Assembly (NCBI RefSeq): GCF_000221045.1 | Contig: NC_015856.1 | Coordinates: forward strand, 4,608,542 to 4,672,541 | Origin: Collimonas fungivorans Ter331 | GTDB lineage: Bacteria; Pseudomonadota; Gammaproteobacteria; Burkholderiales; Burkholderiaceae_D | Reading direction: 5' to 3' | DNA: 64,000 bases | Shown: piece by piece, positions 49,028 through 57,332 of the stretch | How the letters are laid out: the number at the start of each line of letters is the position of its first letter | How positions within the stretch are numbered: position 1 is the first letter of the stretch | Notes under the pieces: model-generated | Database searches by the model: none | The model's input: the letters and a program-made list of their open reading frames with translations, nothing else | What the model was told of the DNA's origin: nothing | Translations under genes and position numbers: made by a program

Positions 49028-50326
49028 CTATGCGTGGATCTTGAAGGATGCGGCATAAGCGGCTGGATTCTTGCCGTCCCATACCGTGCCATCCATCAGT
49101 TTCGAGGTCCGCAGCGCGTCTTTCGGTACCGGCGTGTTAGTCATCGCTGCGGCATCCTTGTAGAGGGCGATCTGGCTGACCGACTTGGCTACCGCCAGGT
49201 AGTCTGGATCGGTTTTCAGCAAACCCCAGCGCCGATGCTGCGTCATGAACCACATGCCGTCCGACAGGTAAGGGAAATTGACCAGGCCGTCGTTGTAGAA
49301 CTTCATGTAGTTCGGATCGTCCCAGGTCTTGCCGAGGCCGTTCTGGTAGCGCCCCATGATGCGCTGGTCGATCACGTCCTTGCTGGTATTGACATACGAT
49401 TTGTCAGCGATCGCCTCGGCCATCTTGTTCTTGTTGGCGAGCGACGCATCTATCCATTTGCCCGCTTCCAGCACGGCGGCGATCAGGGCACGGCAAGTGT
49501 TCGGATTCTTGGCGGCGAACTCGGCGGTGGTGCCCAGCACTTTTTCCGGATGGTCTTTCCAGATTTCCTGGGTGGTGATGGCGGTAATGCCGACGCCGTC
49601 GACAATCGCCCGGTGGCCCCAAGGCTCGCCGACGCAGAAACCATCCATGTTGCCGACCCGCATGTTGGCTACCATCTGCGGCGGCGGCACCGTGATCACC
49701 TTGGCGTCCTTGAGCGGATTGACGCCGTTGGCGGCCAGCCAGTAGTACAGCCACATGGCGTGGGTGCCGGTCGGGAAAGTCTGGGCGAAGGTGTATTCGC
49801 GCTTGTCGCTGGCCATCAGCTTGGCCAGCGAGGGGCCGTCGACAGCGCCCTTGTCGGCCAGCTTCTTCGACAGCGTGATGGCCTGGCCGTTATTGTTGAG
49901 CCCCATCAGGATCGCCATGTCTTTCTTCTGGCCGCCTATACCCATCTGCACGCCGTAGATCAGGCCCGACAGCACATGCGCGGCATCCAGCTCGCCGTTG
50001 GCCAGCTTGTCGCGCACGCCGGCCCATGAAGCTTCCTTGCTGAGCACGATCTTGATGCCGTATTTCTTGTCGAAACCGAGCAGCGACGCCATCACCACCG
50101 ATGCGCAATCGGTCAGCGGAATGAAGCCGATCTTGATCTCGGTCTTTTCCGGCTTGTCCGAGCCCGCGGCCCAGGCTCCGGTTGCCGTGCTAGATAATCC
50201 CAACATGCTGGCTCCTGCCGCGAGGGTCGCGGTTTGTAATAGTTGACGGCGCTTGCCGTCGACAAGCGTGTTCGGCGCATGCTCGGTGCCCAGGGGGTCT
50301 AGCTGCAGTGCATTGCTTGGTTCCAT
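49028..50326 (-). CDS. nrtA: nitrate ABC transporter substrate-binding protein (NrtA/NasS-like)
   Basis: This 432-residue protein binds nitrate or nitrite for ABC import. It carries a Tat-type signal: KRRQLLQ with the Arg pair at 26-27, a hydrophobic stretch to about residue 50 and an AWA cleavage site. It has the family's IGFIPLTDCA start of the mature part, GTHAMWLYYWLAANG and the DGFCVGEPWG ligand loop. The ATG at 50326 has a CTGGAG Shine-Dalgarno seven bases upstream, and a longer in-frame opening to 50356 is less likely. Its leader contains a sigma-54 promoter, ANTAR-type hairpins and a terminator. NasS sensors are homologous but lack export signals, so this is the transporter form. Confidence 0.93.
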   Translation of the reverse strand: MEPSNALQLDPLGTEHAPNTLVDGKRRQLLQTATLAAGASMLGLSSTATGAWAAGSDKPEKTEIKIGFIPLTDCASVVMASLLGFDKKYGIKIVLSKEASWAGVRDKLANGELDAAHVLSGLIYGVQMGIGGQKKDMAILMGLNNNGQAITLSKKLADKGAVDGPSLAKLMASDKREYTFAQTFPTGTHAMWLYYWLAANGVNPLKDAKVITVPPPQMVANMRVGNMDGFCVGEPWGHRAIVDGVGITAITTQEIWKDHPEKVLGTTAEFAAKNPNTCRALIAAVLEAGKWIDASLANKNKMAEAIADKSYVNTSKDVIDQRIMGRYQNGLGKTWDDPNYMKFYNDGLVNFPYLSDGMWFMTQHRRWGLLKTDPDYLAVAKSVSQIALYKDAAAMTNTPVPKDALRTSKLMDGTVWDGKNPAAYAASFKIHA

Positions 50327-50354
50327 TGCATGGCTCCAGATTGTTTTCGGCAAC

Positions 50355-50401
50355 AAAAAAGGCGTCGTCCCGCAATGAACGAGTCATGCGGAAAGACACC
50401 T
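50355..50401 (-). terminator. intrinsic terminator in the nrtA leader
   Basis: A 15-bp stem with two G-U pairs and one mismatch (50387-50401 with 50360-50374; loop TGACTCGTTCAT) is followed by six Ts on the minus strand. It lies inside the transcribed leader, 28 bases before nrtA, so it must be suppressed for expression; it is the attenuator of the operon. Confidence 0.85.
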
Positions 50402-50418
50402 TTGTCTTATGTGGAGAA

Positions 50419-50458
50419 GGCCGCCGTTAGCCGATTCCAGCAGCGCCAGCGTTGGCGC
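50419..50458 (-). promoter_or_regulatory. ANTAR-target two-hexaloop antiterminator element
   Basis: Two hairpins follow each other just after the predicted transcription start. P1 is GCGCC-AACGCT-GGCGC (50443-50458) and P2 is GGCT-AACGGC-GGCC (50419-50432). Both hexaloops have A at position 1 and G at position 4, the rule for RNA targets of ANTAR proteins. The terminator follows 17 bases later, and a NasT-type ANTAR gene lies immediately upstream. The P2 stem is short (four pairs, one G-U). Confidence 0.75.
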
Positions 50459-50470
50459 TTGAAACTGGCT

Positions 50471-50487
50471 ATGCAAACCACGTGCCA
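50471..50487 (-). promoter_or_regulatory. sigma-54 promoter of the nrtA operon
   Basis: On the minus strand TGGCACGTGGTTTGCAT matches the -24/-12 consensus TGGCAC-N5-TTGCW without mismatch; the GG and GC pairs are exactly ten bases apart. It lies about 150 bases before nrtA. Transcription would start close to 50460, immediately before the P1 hairpin. Nitrogen-limited (NtrC) control is the usual use of such promoters. Confidence 0.85.
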
Positions 50488-50540
50488 GGAATTTTTAGCA
50501 GGGGAAATGCCTAACAGTACCTAAGCAGGTACATAAGCAC

Positions 50541-50570
50541 GCCGGTTTTTCGCTCAAAAAGCGCACCGGC
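50541..50570 (-). other. hairpin after nasT
   Basis: GCCGGT (50541-50546) pairs with ACCGGC (50565-50570), with an inner CGCT/AGCG pair. It follows the nasT stop codon by about 57 bases. No clear T run follows the stem, so termination here is uncertain. Confidence 0.4.
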
Positions 50571-50626
50571 CTTGTGCAATGCACCAAACAAGTTCGCCGC
50601 GAGCGGGCATGCAGTTGACGGCTTGA

Positions 50627-51247
50627 TCAGCCCAGCAGGTCGGCGGCATCGATAATGCGTTGCGCCACTTCGGACAGTTTGAGGTTCTTGTCCATCGCCA
50701 GCCGCCGCAGCTTTTGATAAGCCTCCTGCTCGCTCAGCTTTTGATGATCCATCAGCAAACCCTTGGCGCGGTCCAGCAGCTTGCGTTCGGCCAGCTTCAG
50801 CTTGGTGTCGGACAGCTCGGCCAGCAGCTTCTGTTCTTGCCGGAAGCGCGCCAGCGCCACCTCCAGCACCGGCTTGATGCGCGCCGTCTGCAATCCGGCA
50901 ACGATGTAAGCGGAGACGCCGGCGGCCATTGCCGCATCCATGCTGGAAGTTTTTGCATCCTCGGTAAACAGGACGATGGGGCGGCGTGCATCGCGTGTGG
51001 CGATCACCACATGCTCCAGCACATCGCGGGCGTCGGATTCAGCGTCGATGATGACCATGTCTGGTTGCAACTGGGCAATTCTTTCAGGCAGGTACAGGTC
51101 GGCCGGCAGCGAAGCGATGATGTTGTAGCCGGCCTCCAGCAAGCCGATGCGCAAAGCCTTGCCGCGTGCGGCCTGCGCTTCGAACGCGGGATCGTCGTCG
51201 CCTTCGATGGCGACTGGATTGACAACAACGATACGTAGACTTTGCAT
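50627..51247 (-). CDS. nasT: ANTAR-domain antitermination regulator, NasT type
   Basis: NasT-type regulators bind two-hairpin leaders and prevent premature termination of nitrate-assimilation operons. The 206-residue protein has an N-terminal receiver-like domain (residues about 4-122). A candidate phosphoacceptor Asp lies in MVIIDAES (D68), but the usual acidic pair near residue 10 is replaced by VNPVAIEGDDD, so it may not be phosphorylated. A linker coiled coil (about 128-155) leads to the ANTAR domain (about 145-203), with KLLDRAKGLLMDHQKLSEQEAY and the conserved Ala/Arg positions. It lies directly upstream of the leader it probably controls. No separate NasS sensor gene is seen in the window. 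Confidence 0.88.
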   Translation of the reverse strand: MQSLRIVVVNPVAIEGDDDPAFEAQAARGKALRIGLLEAGYNIIASLPADLYLPERIAQLQPDMVIIDAESDARDVLEHVVIATRDARRPIVLFTEDAKTSSMDAAMAAGVSAYIVAGLQTARIKPVLEVALARFRQEQKLLAELSDTKLKLAERKLLDRAKGLLMDHQKLSEQEAYQKLRRLAMDKNLKLSEVAQRIIDAADLLG

Positions 51248-51369
51248 GCTTGAAACCCATGTCCGGAGACGAACCAGTAAGCTACGGTTAGACAGTATGG
51301 AAGGACAACTTTATCCACTCCTGCCGTTCAAGCATGCAAAAATCGCACCATGTCGATGCAAAAGGTGAA

Positions 51370-51405
51370 AAACGAGGCTTTAAGCGAAGCTTAAAACGAA
51401 GTTTT
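51370..51405. repeat. three tandem 12-bp hairpin-forming repeats
   Basis: Units AAACGAGGCTTT, AAGCGAAGCTTA and AAACGAAGTTTT follow one another without gaps. Each unit is a small inverted repeat with a GAA/GAG centre. They begin 9 bases after the pyrC stop codon, in the gap before nasT, and may act as a composite transcription-stop or RNA-end structure. Confidence 0.5.
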
Positions 51406-51413
51406 GAATAACT

Positions 51414-52460
51414 TTACGCGAATTGCCAGTCTATCGTTTCGCCGCCGTTCAGCGGCACCAGGGTGGTCTCGCCCAGCGGCAGTTCCGCCGGCAAAGTCCA
51501 CGGCTGGCGCTTCAGCGTGACCGTGCCCTGGTTGCGCGGCAGATTGTAGAATGCCGGGCCGTTAAAGCTGGCGAAGGCTTCCAGCTTGTCCAGCGCGCCG
51601 GCCTGGTCGAACGCTTGCGCATACAGTTCCATCGCGTGCAGCGCGGTATAACAGCCGGCGCAGCCGCAGGCGTGCTCTTTCAAACCCTTCGGATGCGGAG
51701 CCGAATCGGTGCCGAGGAAAAACCGGGTGCTGCCGGAAGTCACCGCCTGCACCAGTGCTTGCCGATGCTCTTCCCGCTTCAGTACCGGCAGGCAATAATA
51801 ATGCGGCCGGATGCCGCCCTTGAAGATTTCGTTGCGGTTATACAGCAGGTGATGCGCCGTGACGGTCGCCGCCACCGGTCCGCCAGCGCTTTCCACGTAC
51901 TGGGCGGCATCCTTGGTGGTGATGTGTTCGAACACCACTTTCAGTTCCGGCATGTCGCGCCGCAGCGGCTGCATCACGCGGTCGATGAACACCGCTTCAC
52001 GGTCGAAAATATCGATCGCCGGATCGGTGACTTCGCCGTGCACCAGGAACGGCATGCCTAGTTCCTGCATCACTTCCAGCGTCTTGTAGCATTTGCTGAG
52101 GTCGGTCACGCCGGCGTCGGAATTGGTGGTGGCACCGGCCGGGTACAGCTTCACCGCATGCACGAAGCCGCTGTCCTTGGCGCGCCGGATTTCGTCGGGC
52201 GGCGTGTTGTTGGTCAGGTACAGCGTCATCAGGGGCTCAAACGCCAGGTCGGGCGGCAGCACGGCCAGGATGCGGTCGCGGTAGGCCGCGGCCTGCGCGG
52301 TGGTGGTCACCGGCGGCTTCAGGTTCGGCATCACGATGGCGCGGCCGAACTGGCGTGCGCTATGCGGCAGGACGGCCGCCAGCGCCACGCCGTCGCGCAG
52401 GTGCAAGTGCCAGTCGTCGGGGCGGGTGATGGTCAGTGTATCGGTCAAGGCGTCAGTCAT
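51414..52460 (-). CDS. pyrC: dihydroorotase
   Basis: PyrC is a zinc amidohydrolase that cyclises carbamoyl-aspartate to dihydroorotate in pyrimidine synthesis. Metal ligands are present: H18 and H20 (DWHLHLRDG), the carboxylated K104 (HAVKLYPAG), H141 (FLVHGEV), H179 (FEHITT) and the Asp in FLGTDSAPH. The 348-residue length from the ATG at 52460 equals E. coli PyrC. That start has an AGAAGAG Shine-Dalgarno seven bases upstream, better placed than for the ATG at 52466 or the TTG at 52478. Confidence 0.96.
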   Translation of the reverse strand: MTDALTDTLTITRPDDWHLHLRDGVALAAVLPHSARQFGRAIVMPNLKPPVTTTAQAAAYRDRILAVLPPDLAFEPLMTLYLTNNTPPDEIRRAKDSGFVHAVKLYPAGATTNSDAGVTDLSKCYKTLEVMQELGMPFLVHGEVTDPAIDIFDREAVFIDRVMQPLRRDMPELKVVFEHITTKDAAQYVESAGGPVAATVTAHHLLYNRNEIFKGGIRPHYYCLPVLKREEHRQALVQAVTSGSTRFFLGTDSAPHPKGLKEHACGCAGCYTALHAMELYAQAFDQAGALDKLEAFASFNGPAFYNLPRNQGTVTLKRQPWTLPAELPLGETTLVPLNGGETIDWQFA

Positions 52461-52596
52461 GTTCATTCTCTTCTGCAAAAAAACGCTCCGGCATGGCTTG
52501 CGGATTAGGGCGTCATTTTACCGCAGCCGGAGCCGGCGCTTCGCGAAATGCCGACAGTTTGCGGCTGGCCGGCGCTGCCACAGCCGGCTACCCGCA

Positions 52597-52632
52597 ATAA
52601 AAAAGCCGCCCGGATATGCTCCGCGGCGGCTT
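52597..52632 (-). terminator. intrinsic terminator of the glt transporter operon
   Basis: A strong stem (AAGCCGCC / GGCGGCTT at 52603-52610 and 52625-52632, extended by an inner CGGA/TCCG) is followed on the minus strand by TTTTATT, 25 bases after the gltL stop codon. Confidence 0.87.
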
Positions 52633-52656
52633 CTCGTCTTGCGCGAAACTCAGCAA

Positions 52657-53382
52657 TCAGTGGATGATTTTCGCCAGGAAATCGCGAGCGCGGTCGGAGC
52701 GCGGCGCACCGAAGAACTCGTCCTTGGTGCAGTCTTCCACCACCAAGCCCTTGTCCATGAACACCACGCGGTTGGCGACCTTCTTGGCGAAGCCCATTTC
52801 ATGCGTCACCACCATCATGGTCATGCCTTCTTGCGCCAGGCCGACCATCACGTCCAGCACTTCATTGATCATTTCCGGATCGAGCGCCGAAGTCGGTTCG
52901 TCGAACAGCATCGCGATCGGGTCCATCGACAAGGCGCGGGCAATCGCCACGCGTTGCTGCTGGCCGCCGGAGAGCTGGCCCGGGAACTTGTCTTTCTGCG
53001 CGATCAGGCCGACCCGGTCCAGGTATTTCAAGCCTTTTTCATTGGCTTCGTCCTGGCTGCGGCCCAGCACCTTGACCTGGCCGATGGTCAGGTTTTCGCG
53101 GATCGACATGTGCGGGAACAGTTCGAAGTTCTGGAACACCATGCCGATGCGCGCGCGCAGTTTCGACAGGTTGGTCTTGGGATCGCCGACCGAGATGCCG
53201 TCGACCGTGATATCGCCCTTCTGGAACGGCTCCAGGCCGTTGACGGTCTTGATCAGGGTCGATTTGCCGGAACCGGACGGTCCGCACACCACTACCACGT
53301 CGCCCTTGGCCACTTGCGTGGTGCAATCGGTCAGGACTTGAAATTGGCCGTACCACTTGCTGACGTTGTTAAGCTTAATCAT
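52657..53382 (-). CDS. gltL: glutamate/aspartate ABC transporter ATP-binding protein
   Basis: GltL powers import of acidic amino acids. The 241-residue protein has Walker A GPSGSGKST (34-42), Q-loop MVFQNFELFPH, signature LSGGQQQR, Walker B AMLFDEPTSALD and H-loop VTHEMGFA. These place it in the polar amino-acid (GltL/GlnQ/HisP) family; the two permease genes upstream make the glutamate/aspartate assignment likely. It ends the operon, followed by a terminator, and is separated from gltK by 83 bp containing a GC-rich hairpin. Confidence 0.95.
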   Translation of the reverse strand: MIKLNNVSKWYGQFQVLTDCTTQVAKGDVVVVCGPSGSGKSTLIKTVNGLEPFQKGDITVDGISVGDPKTNLSKLRARIGMVFQNFELFPHMSIRENLTIGQVKVLGRSQDEANEKGLKYLDRVGLIAQKDKFPGQLSGGQQQRVAIARALSMDPIAMLFDEPTSALDPEMINEVLDVMVGLAQEGMTMMVVTHEMGFAKKVANRVVFMDKGLVVEDCTKDEFFGAPRSDRARDFLAKIIH

Positions 53383-53417
53383 GAGTATTTCTCCTAATTC
53401 CTGAATTCTGTTTTGCA

Positions 53418-53442
53418 GTCCGGGCCCCGCCCTTCCCCGGAC
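53418..53442 (-). other. hairpin between gltK and gltL
   Basis: GTCCGGG (53418-53424) pairs with CCCGGAC (53436-53442). No T run follows, so it looks like an intercistronic mRNA-stabilising structure rather than a terminator. Confidence 0.45.
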
Positions 53443-53465
53443 AGGGCCTGAATTTTATCGAACGA

Positions 53466-54161
53466 TTATCGAATGATCGCAACCCTTTGCTGCAGTTTCT
53501 TGACCAGCGTCGACAAGCCGAAGCTCATCACGAAGTACACCACGGCGACAAACATGTACATTTCCACCAGGCGGCCGTCACGCTGCGCGATCTTGGATGC
53601 AACGGTAACGAAGTCCGGCACCGAGCCCAGCACATACACCAGCGAAACGTCCTGGAACAGCACGATGGTCTGGGTCAGCAAGATCGGGATCATGTTGCGG
53701 AACGCTTGCGGCAGCACCACGTTGCCCATCATTTGCCAGTAGTTCATGCCGAGCGCGTAGCCGGCGGAAACCTGGCCGCGCGGAATCGACTGGATCCCGG
53801 AACGCATGATTTCGCAATAATAAGCTGCTTCAAACAAAATGAACGTGATCAATGCCGACGAGAATGCGCCAACCTGCACCGGCTGTGCCGCGCCGATAAT
53901 CCAGGCGCCGATATACGGCACCAGGAAGTAGAACCAGAAAATCACCAGCACCAGCGGCACCGAGCGGATCAGGTTGACGTAGCTGGTGGCGATCAGGGAA
54001 ATCACCTTGTTGTGCGACAAACGCATCATCGCCAGCACGGTGCCGAACAGGATGCCGCCTATCATCGCCACCAAAGTCAGCGTCAGCGTGAACTTCATGC
54101 CGGTGGTGAACAGGTACATCCAGGAGCGCTGGATGACGTCAAAATCGAAATTCGAAAACAT
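53466..54161 (-). CDS. gltK: glutamate/aspartate ABC transporter permease GltK
   Basis: GltK is one of two membrane subunits of the acidic amino-acid importer. The 231-residue protein has about five membrane segments and the permease EAA-type loop (YALGMNYWQMMGNVVLPQAFRNMIP), typical of the HisM family. The EAAYYCEIMRSGIQSIPRGQ segment is also conserved. It starts 2 bp after gltJ, so the two are translated together as the channel heterodimer. Confidence 0.94.
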   Translation of the reverse strand: MFSNFDFDVIQRSWMYLFTTGMKFTLTLTLVAMIGGILFGTVLAMMRLSHNKVISLIATSYVNLIRSVPLVLVIFWFYFLVPYIGAWIIGAAQPVQVGAFSSALITFILFEAAYYCEIMRSGIQSIPRGQVSAGYALGMNYWQMMGNVVLPQAFRNMIPILLTQTIVLFQDVSLVYVLGSVPDFVTVASKIAQRDGRLVEMYMFVAVVYFVMSFGLSTLVKKLQQRVAIIR

Positions 54162-54163
54162 GA

Positions 54164-54916
54164 TTAATGGCCTCCCGTGTTGGCGCTGCCGGCAGCAATG
54201 AAGCCAGGAATCGCGATCGCTTTTTCAAGCCAGCGCGCCAGCAGCAAGGCAATCCCCGAGATGATCACGTAGATCACGGTGGCGCCGGTGAGGGCTTCGA
54301 AAGTCTGGAAGGTGAATTCACGCATCGAGTAGGTAGCGGCGGTCAGCTCCACCAGGCCGATCGTCAGTGCGACCGAGCTGTTCTTGATGATTGCTGCAAA
54401 TTCGTTGGTCAGGGACGGGATGATGATCCGGAACGACATCGGCAGCAATACGTAGCGATATGTTTGCGGCAACGTCAGACCGAGTGCAGTACCCGCCAGC
54501 TTTTGGCCACGGGGCAGTGCATTGATGCCAGCGGATACCTGTACGGCGATCCGCGACGACGTAAAAAAACCCAGCGCCAGGAAGGCGGTGATGAATGATG
54601 CGTTCGGCAGGCTCTTGAGCCAGTTGCCTATGCCCGCAGGGACGATTTCCGGCATCACGAAATACCAGAGGAACATCTGCACGATCAGCGGGATGTTACG
54701 GAATAATTCAACGTAGCCGTTGGCTACGCGCACTGCCCATTTGTTAGGCATGGTACGGATCGTACCGATCACGGTGCCGATGACCAGCGCCATGATCCAG
54801 GCCGACGCGGACAACGCAAGCGTCCACTTCAGGCCGGCCAGCAAGGTGTCCATGTAGGTGCTGACACCATCGGGAGACTCTTGCCAGAAGATGCCCCAGT
54901 TCCAGTTGTAATGCAT
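54164..54916 (-). CDS. gltJ: glutamate/aspartate ABC transporter permease GltJ
   Basis: GltJ is the second membrane subunit of the importer. The 250-residue protein (E. coli GltJ: 246) has about five membrane segments, VELFRNIPLIVQMFLWYFV typical of this family, and an EAA-type loop (LAGTALGLTLPQTYRYVLLPMSFRIIIPS). The N terminus MHYNWNWGIFWQ matches the family. It follows the binding-protein gene after 134 bp that contain an attenuator hairpin, and precedes gltK by 2 bp. Confidence 0.94.
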   Translation of the reverse strand: MHYNWNWGIFWQESPDGVSTYMDTLLAGLKWTLALSASAWIMALVIGTVIGTIRTMPNKWAVRVANGYVELFRNIPLIVQMFLWYFVMPEIVPAGIGNWLKSLPNASFITAFLALGFFTSSRIAVQVSAGINALPRGQKLAGTALGLTLPQTYRYVLLPMSFRIIIPSLTNEFAAIIKNSSVALTIGLVELTAATYSMREFTFQTFEALTGATVIYVIISGIALLLARWLEKAIAIPGFIAAGSANTGGH

Positions 54917-55002
54917 ATTAAGTCCCCTCTATTACTCAAATCTCCATCGTTGCGCTGTCAGCCGGCAGGCGCCGATTGTGCAACGCAGCAATTCAATTTC
55001 AG

Positions 55003-55033
55003 AAACAAAACGGGAGGCTTGCGCCTCCCGTTT
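55003..55033 (-). terminator. intercistronic attenuator between gltI and gltJ
   Basis: A perfect 11-bp stem (AAACGGGAGGC / GCCTCCCGTTT at 55008-55018 and 55023-55033, loop of four) is followed by GTTTCT on the minus strand. A partial terminator here would give more binding protein than channel, the usual ratio in such operons. Confidence 0.7.
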
Positions 55034-55050
55034 CATTCTTATCGCCGTTC

Positions 55051-56004
55051 TTATTTTTTCTTCAACTTCAACGATTGTTTCTGCGCTTCAGGGACGGCAG
55101 CATAGGCAGCCGGATCGCCGGAATCGGTAGGCTTGGCAAACGCAGCCTTCAGCTCAGGGCTGATTGGCACGTTCAGGTTGATGCCCTTGGGCGGAATCGC
55201 CTTCAGGAACCATTTTGCGTAGATGTCGTTGATCTGGCCCGAGGTGTAGACATTGCTCAGTGCAGTGTCGACCGCTTTCTTGAACGGCAGGTCGTCCTTG
55301 CGCTCGATGATGCCGTACGGCTCGACCGACAGGGCTTCCTTGGTGATTTCGTAGTCGGCAGGCGCTCTCGAGCTGGCCGCCAGCGATGCCAGCAGGATGT
55401 CATCCATCACAAACGCCGTGGCGCGGCCGGTTTCCACCATCAGGAAAGCTTCAGCATGGTCTTTGGCAGCCAGGATGTTCATGCCGAGGTTGCGCTCGCC
55501 ATTGAGGATCGTGACTTGCTTCAGGTTCGACGTGCCGGAAGTGGAAACGATGGTCTTGCCCTTGAGGTCGTCCAGCGTCTTGATGTTGGAAGATTTCTTG
55601 GCCAGGATACGGTTCGCGGTCACGTACATGGTCGGCGCAAAGGAAACGACCTTTTGGCGCTCTGCATTGTTGGTGGCGGAATCGCAGGACAGGTCGATGG
55701 TGCCGTTGGAGATCAGCGGGATACGGGTCGCCGAAGTCACTGGAACCATCTTCACGTTCAAGGCGGTCAGGCCGAGTTGTTTCTGAATGGCGGTCGCGGC
55801 TTTCAGGCACAAGTCGATCGAGTAACCTTGATACGATTGTTTGTCATCAAGGTAAGAGAATGGAATGGACGAATCGCGCACACCCAGGGTAATGGTGCCG
55901 GTATCCTTGATTTTTTTGAGTGTTCCGGTCAGTTCTTGCGCTTGTACGGAGCCAACCATTACTCCCAAGCCTAGCAAAGCGACGACCAATTTTGATGACA
56001 TCAT
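55051..56004 (-). CDS. gltI: glutamate/aspartate-binding periplasmic protein (copy 1)
   Basis: This is the periplasmic receptor of the acidic amino-acid importer. The 317-residue protein has a signal peptide (MMSSKLVVALLGLGVMVGSVQA, cut after about residue 22). The SBP type 3 domain includes GVRDSSIPFSYLDD, GYSIDLCLKAA and the SCDSATNNAERQK segment characteristic of GltI. A GGGAG Shine-Dalgarno precedes the ATG at 56004 (a second ATG follows directly). The C terminus ends in a Lys-rich tail (KLKKK). A related binding-protein gene lies just upstream; the two share the IDLxCxSxTNNAER signature. Confidence 0.94.
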   Translation of the reverse strand: MMSSKLVVALLGLGVMVGSVQAQELTGTLKKIKDTGTITLGVRDSSIPFSYLDDKQSYQGYSIDLCLKAATAIQKQLGLTALNVKMVPVTSATRIPLISNGTIDLSCDSATNNAERQKVVSFAPTMYVTANRILAKKSSNIKTLDDLKGKTIVSTSGTSNLKQVTILNGERNLGMNILAAKDHAEAFLMVETGRATAFVMDDILLASLAASSRAPADYEITKEALSVEPYGIIERKDDLPFKKAVDTALSNVYTSGQINDIYAKWFLKAIPPKGINLNVPISPELKAAFAKPTDSGDPAAYAAVPEAQKQSLKLKKK

Positions 56005-56171
56005 AACAACTCCCGTAAAAAAAATTATCTGTATAGTTTAACAAACTCGCTGCCACAGCAGCAGACTTAAACCTATGCTTATTTATTATTCTCACCTCTT
56101 CTTCAAAAACGCTTGTCTCCACCCTTGCTCATTTTGCATAAATTAACGATTACAGCCAATTCTGTTTACTT

Positions 56172-57113
56172 TCAGTTGCCAACCTGGTCCGACGGAAAGC
56201 GCAACGACTCCCTGAAAAGATAGCCCATGGGCATGTTCAACACGAGATTATTTTTTGCCGGGATCGGACTCAGGAACCACTTGGTGTATAACTTGTTGAT
56301 CTCGCCATCGTGGATGATGCGCCCCATTTCACGGTCGACCACTGCCTTGTAGCTGGTATCGCCTTTCGGCAGCATGATAGCGTAAGGCTCGGTTGTCAAA
56401 GGCTCGCCGACAATGGCGTAGGCCGCAGGATCCTTGGCGGTAGCCTTCAGGCCGTACAGCAGCACGTCATCCATCACAAAAGCGTCAGCCGCCTTGTCTT
56501 CCACCATCTTGAACGATTCGTTGTGATCGCGTCCTTCCACTATGGTCATGTTCAGGGAACGGACCTGGCCACGGTCGACCAGCGATTTGACGCTGGTCGT
56601 GCCCTTGGTGGTCGCCACCTTCTTGTCGCGCAGGTCCGGCCAGTTCTTGATCTTGTCTTCCACCCGCACCAGCATGCGCGACGACGCCATGAAATGCGCA
56701 ATGGTGAAACTGACCTGCTTGCGCCGTTCTGCGTTGTTGGTGGTCGAGCCACATTCCAGGTCGATTTTTCCGCTTGCGATCATGTCAATGCGATTAGATG
56801 AAGTCACTGGAACATAGACGATATTCAATTGCGGCAGTTTCAATTGTTGCTTCACCGCATCGGCAATCTTGAGACACAGGTCGATGGCATAACCCACCGG
56901 TTTTTTATCCTGGTCCACAAACGAAAACGGGAACGACGCCTCCCGGTAACCGATCGTGATGGTCTTGCTGTCGCGGATCTTCGTCAGCACATCTTCCGCA
57001 TGAACAGCTGTTGCGGCGACGCCCAACGTTATCGCTAACACCATGCCCAGACCTGCATTGCACCACGCGGCCGCAATGCTTCCCTGGCCGCTCCTACCTT
57101 TCCCGATTCCCAC
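56172..57113 (-). CDS. glutamate/aspartate-type periplasmic binding protein (copy 2)
   Basis: This second SBP type 3 receptor is related to its downstream neighbour: GYREASFPFSFVDQD, GYAIDLCLKIA and DLECGSTTNNAERRK are parallel segments. A GTG at 57113 with a GGGGAG Shine-Dalgarno six bases upstream gives a 313-residue protein with a signal peptide (hydrophobic GLGMVLAITLGVAATAVHA, cut near residue 39). The in-frame opening runs to 57239, but that part is polar and lacks a signal. It may widen the substrate range of GltJKL or serve as a nitrogen-regulated variant. It lies between gdhA and gltI on the same strand. Confidence 0.88.
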   Translation of the reverse strand: MGIGKGRSGQGSIAAAWCNAGLGMVLAITLGVAATAVHAEDVLTKIRDSKTITIGYREASFPFSFVDQDKKPVGYAIDLCLKIADAVKQQLKLPQLNIVYVPVTSSNRIDMIASGKIDLECGSTTNNAERRKQVSFTIAHFMASSRMLVRVEDKIKNWPDLRDKKVATTKGTTSVKSLVDRGQVRSLNMTIVEGRDHNESFKMVEDKAADAFVMDDVLLYGLKATAKDPAAYAIVGEPLTTEPYAIMLPKGDTSYKAVVDREMGRIIHDGEINKLYTKWFLSPIPAKNNLVLNMPMGYLFRESLRFPSDQVGN

Positions 57114-57241
57114 GCTGCTCTCCCCGTTGACTTGCGCTGTCGATGGTGTTTTTATGCAATGAATATGCTTAATGCAATATTCAAGCCAGCTGTTTGCATG
57201 TCGGCGGCGACTGCCTTGGCGTCGCTCTTTTGCAGACAAGT

Positions 57242-57300
57242 CCCTGGATACGACCAGGGCCAGATGACACGCGCTCAGCTAAGGTTAAAGCTTGAGCGCG
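57242..57300 (-). other. two hairpins after gdhA
   Basis: CGCGCTC (57270-57276) pairs with GAGCGCG (57294-57300) around an inner AGCT/AGCT pair, and CCCTGG (57242-57247) pairs with CCAGGG (57254-57259). Neither stem has a T run. They follow the gdhA stop codon and could protect the mRNA end or pause transcription. Confidence 0.4.
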
Positions 57301-57332
57301 CGCAAAACATCCCGACTATAACGCAACATCAA

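Noticed and set aside
51370-51405. Possible CRISPR remnant
   Set aside because: The 12-bp units are directly adjacent with no spacers, and no cas genes are present.
57114-57239. N-terminal extension of the second binding protein to 57239
   Set aside because: The extension is polar with many charged residues and would bury the signal peptide; the GTG at 57113 has a good Shine-Dalgarno and exposes a normal signal sequence.
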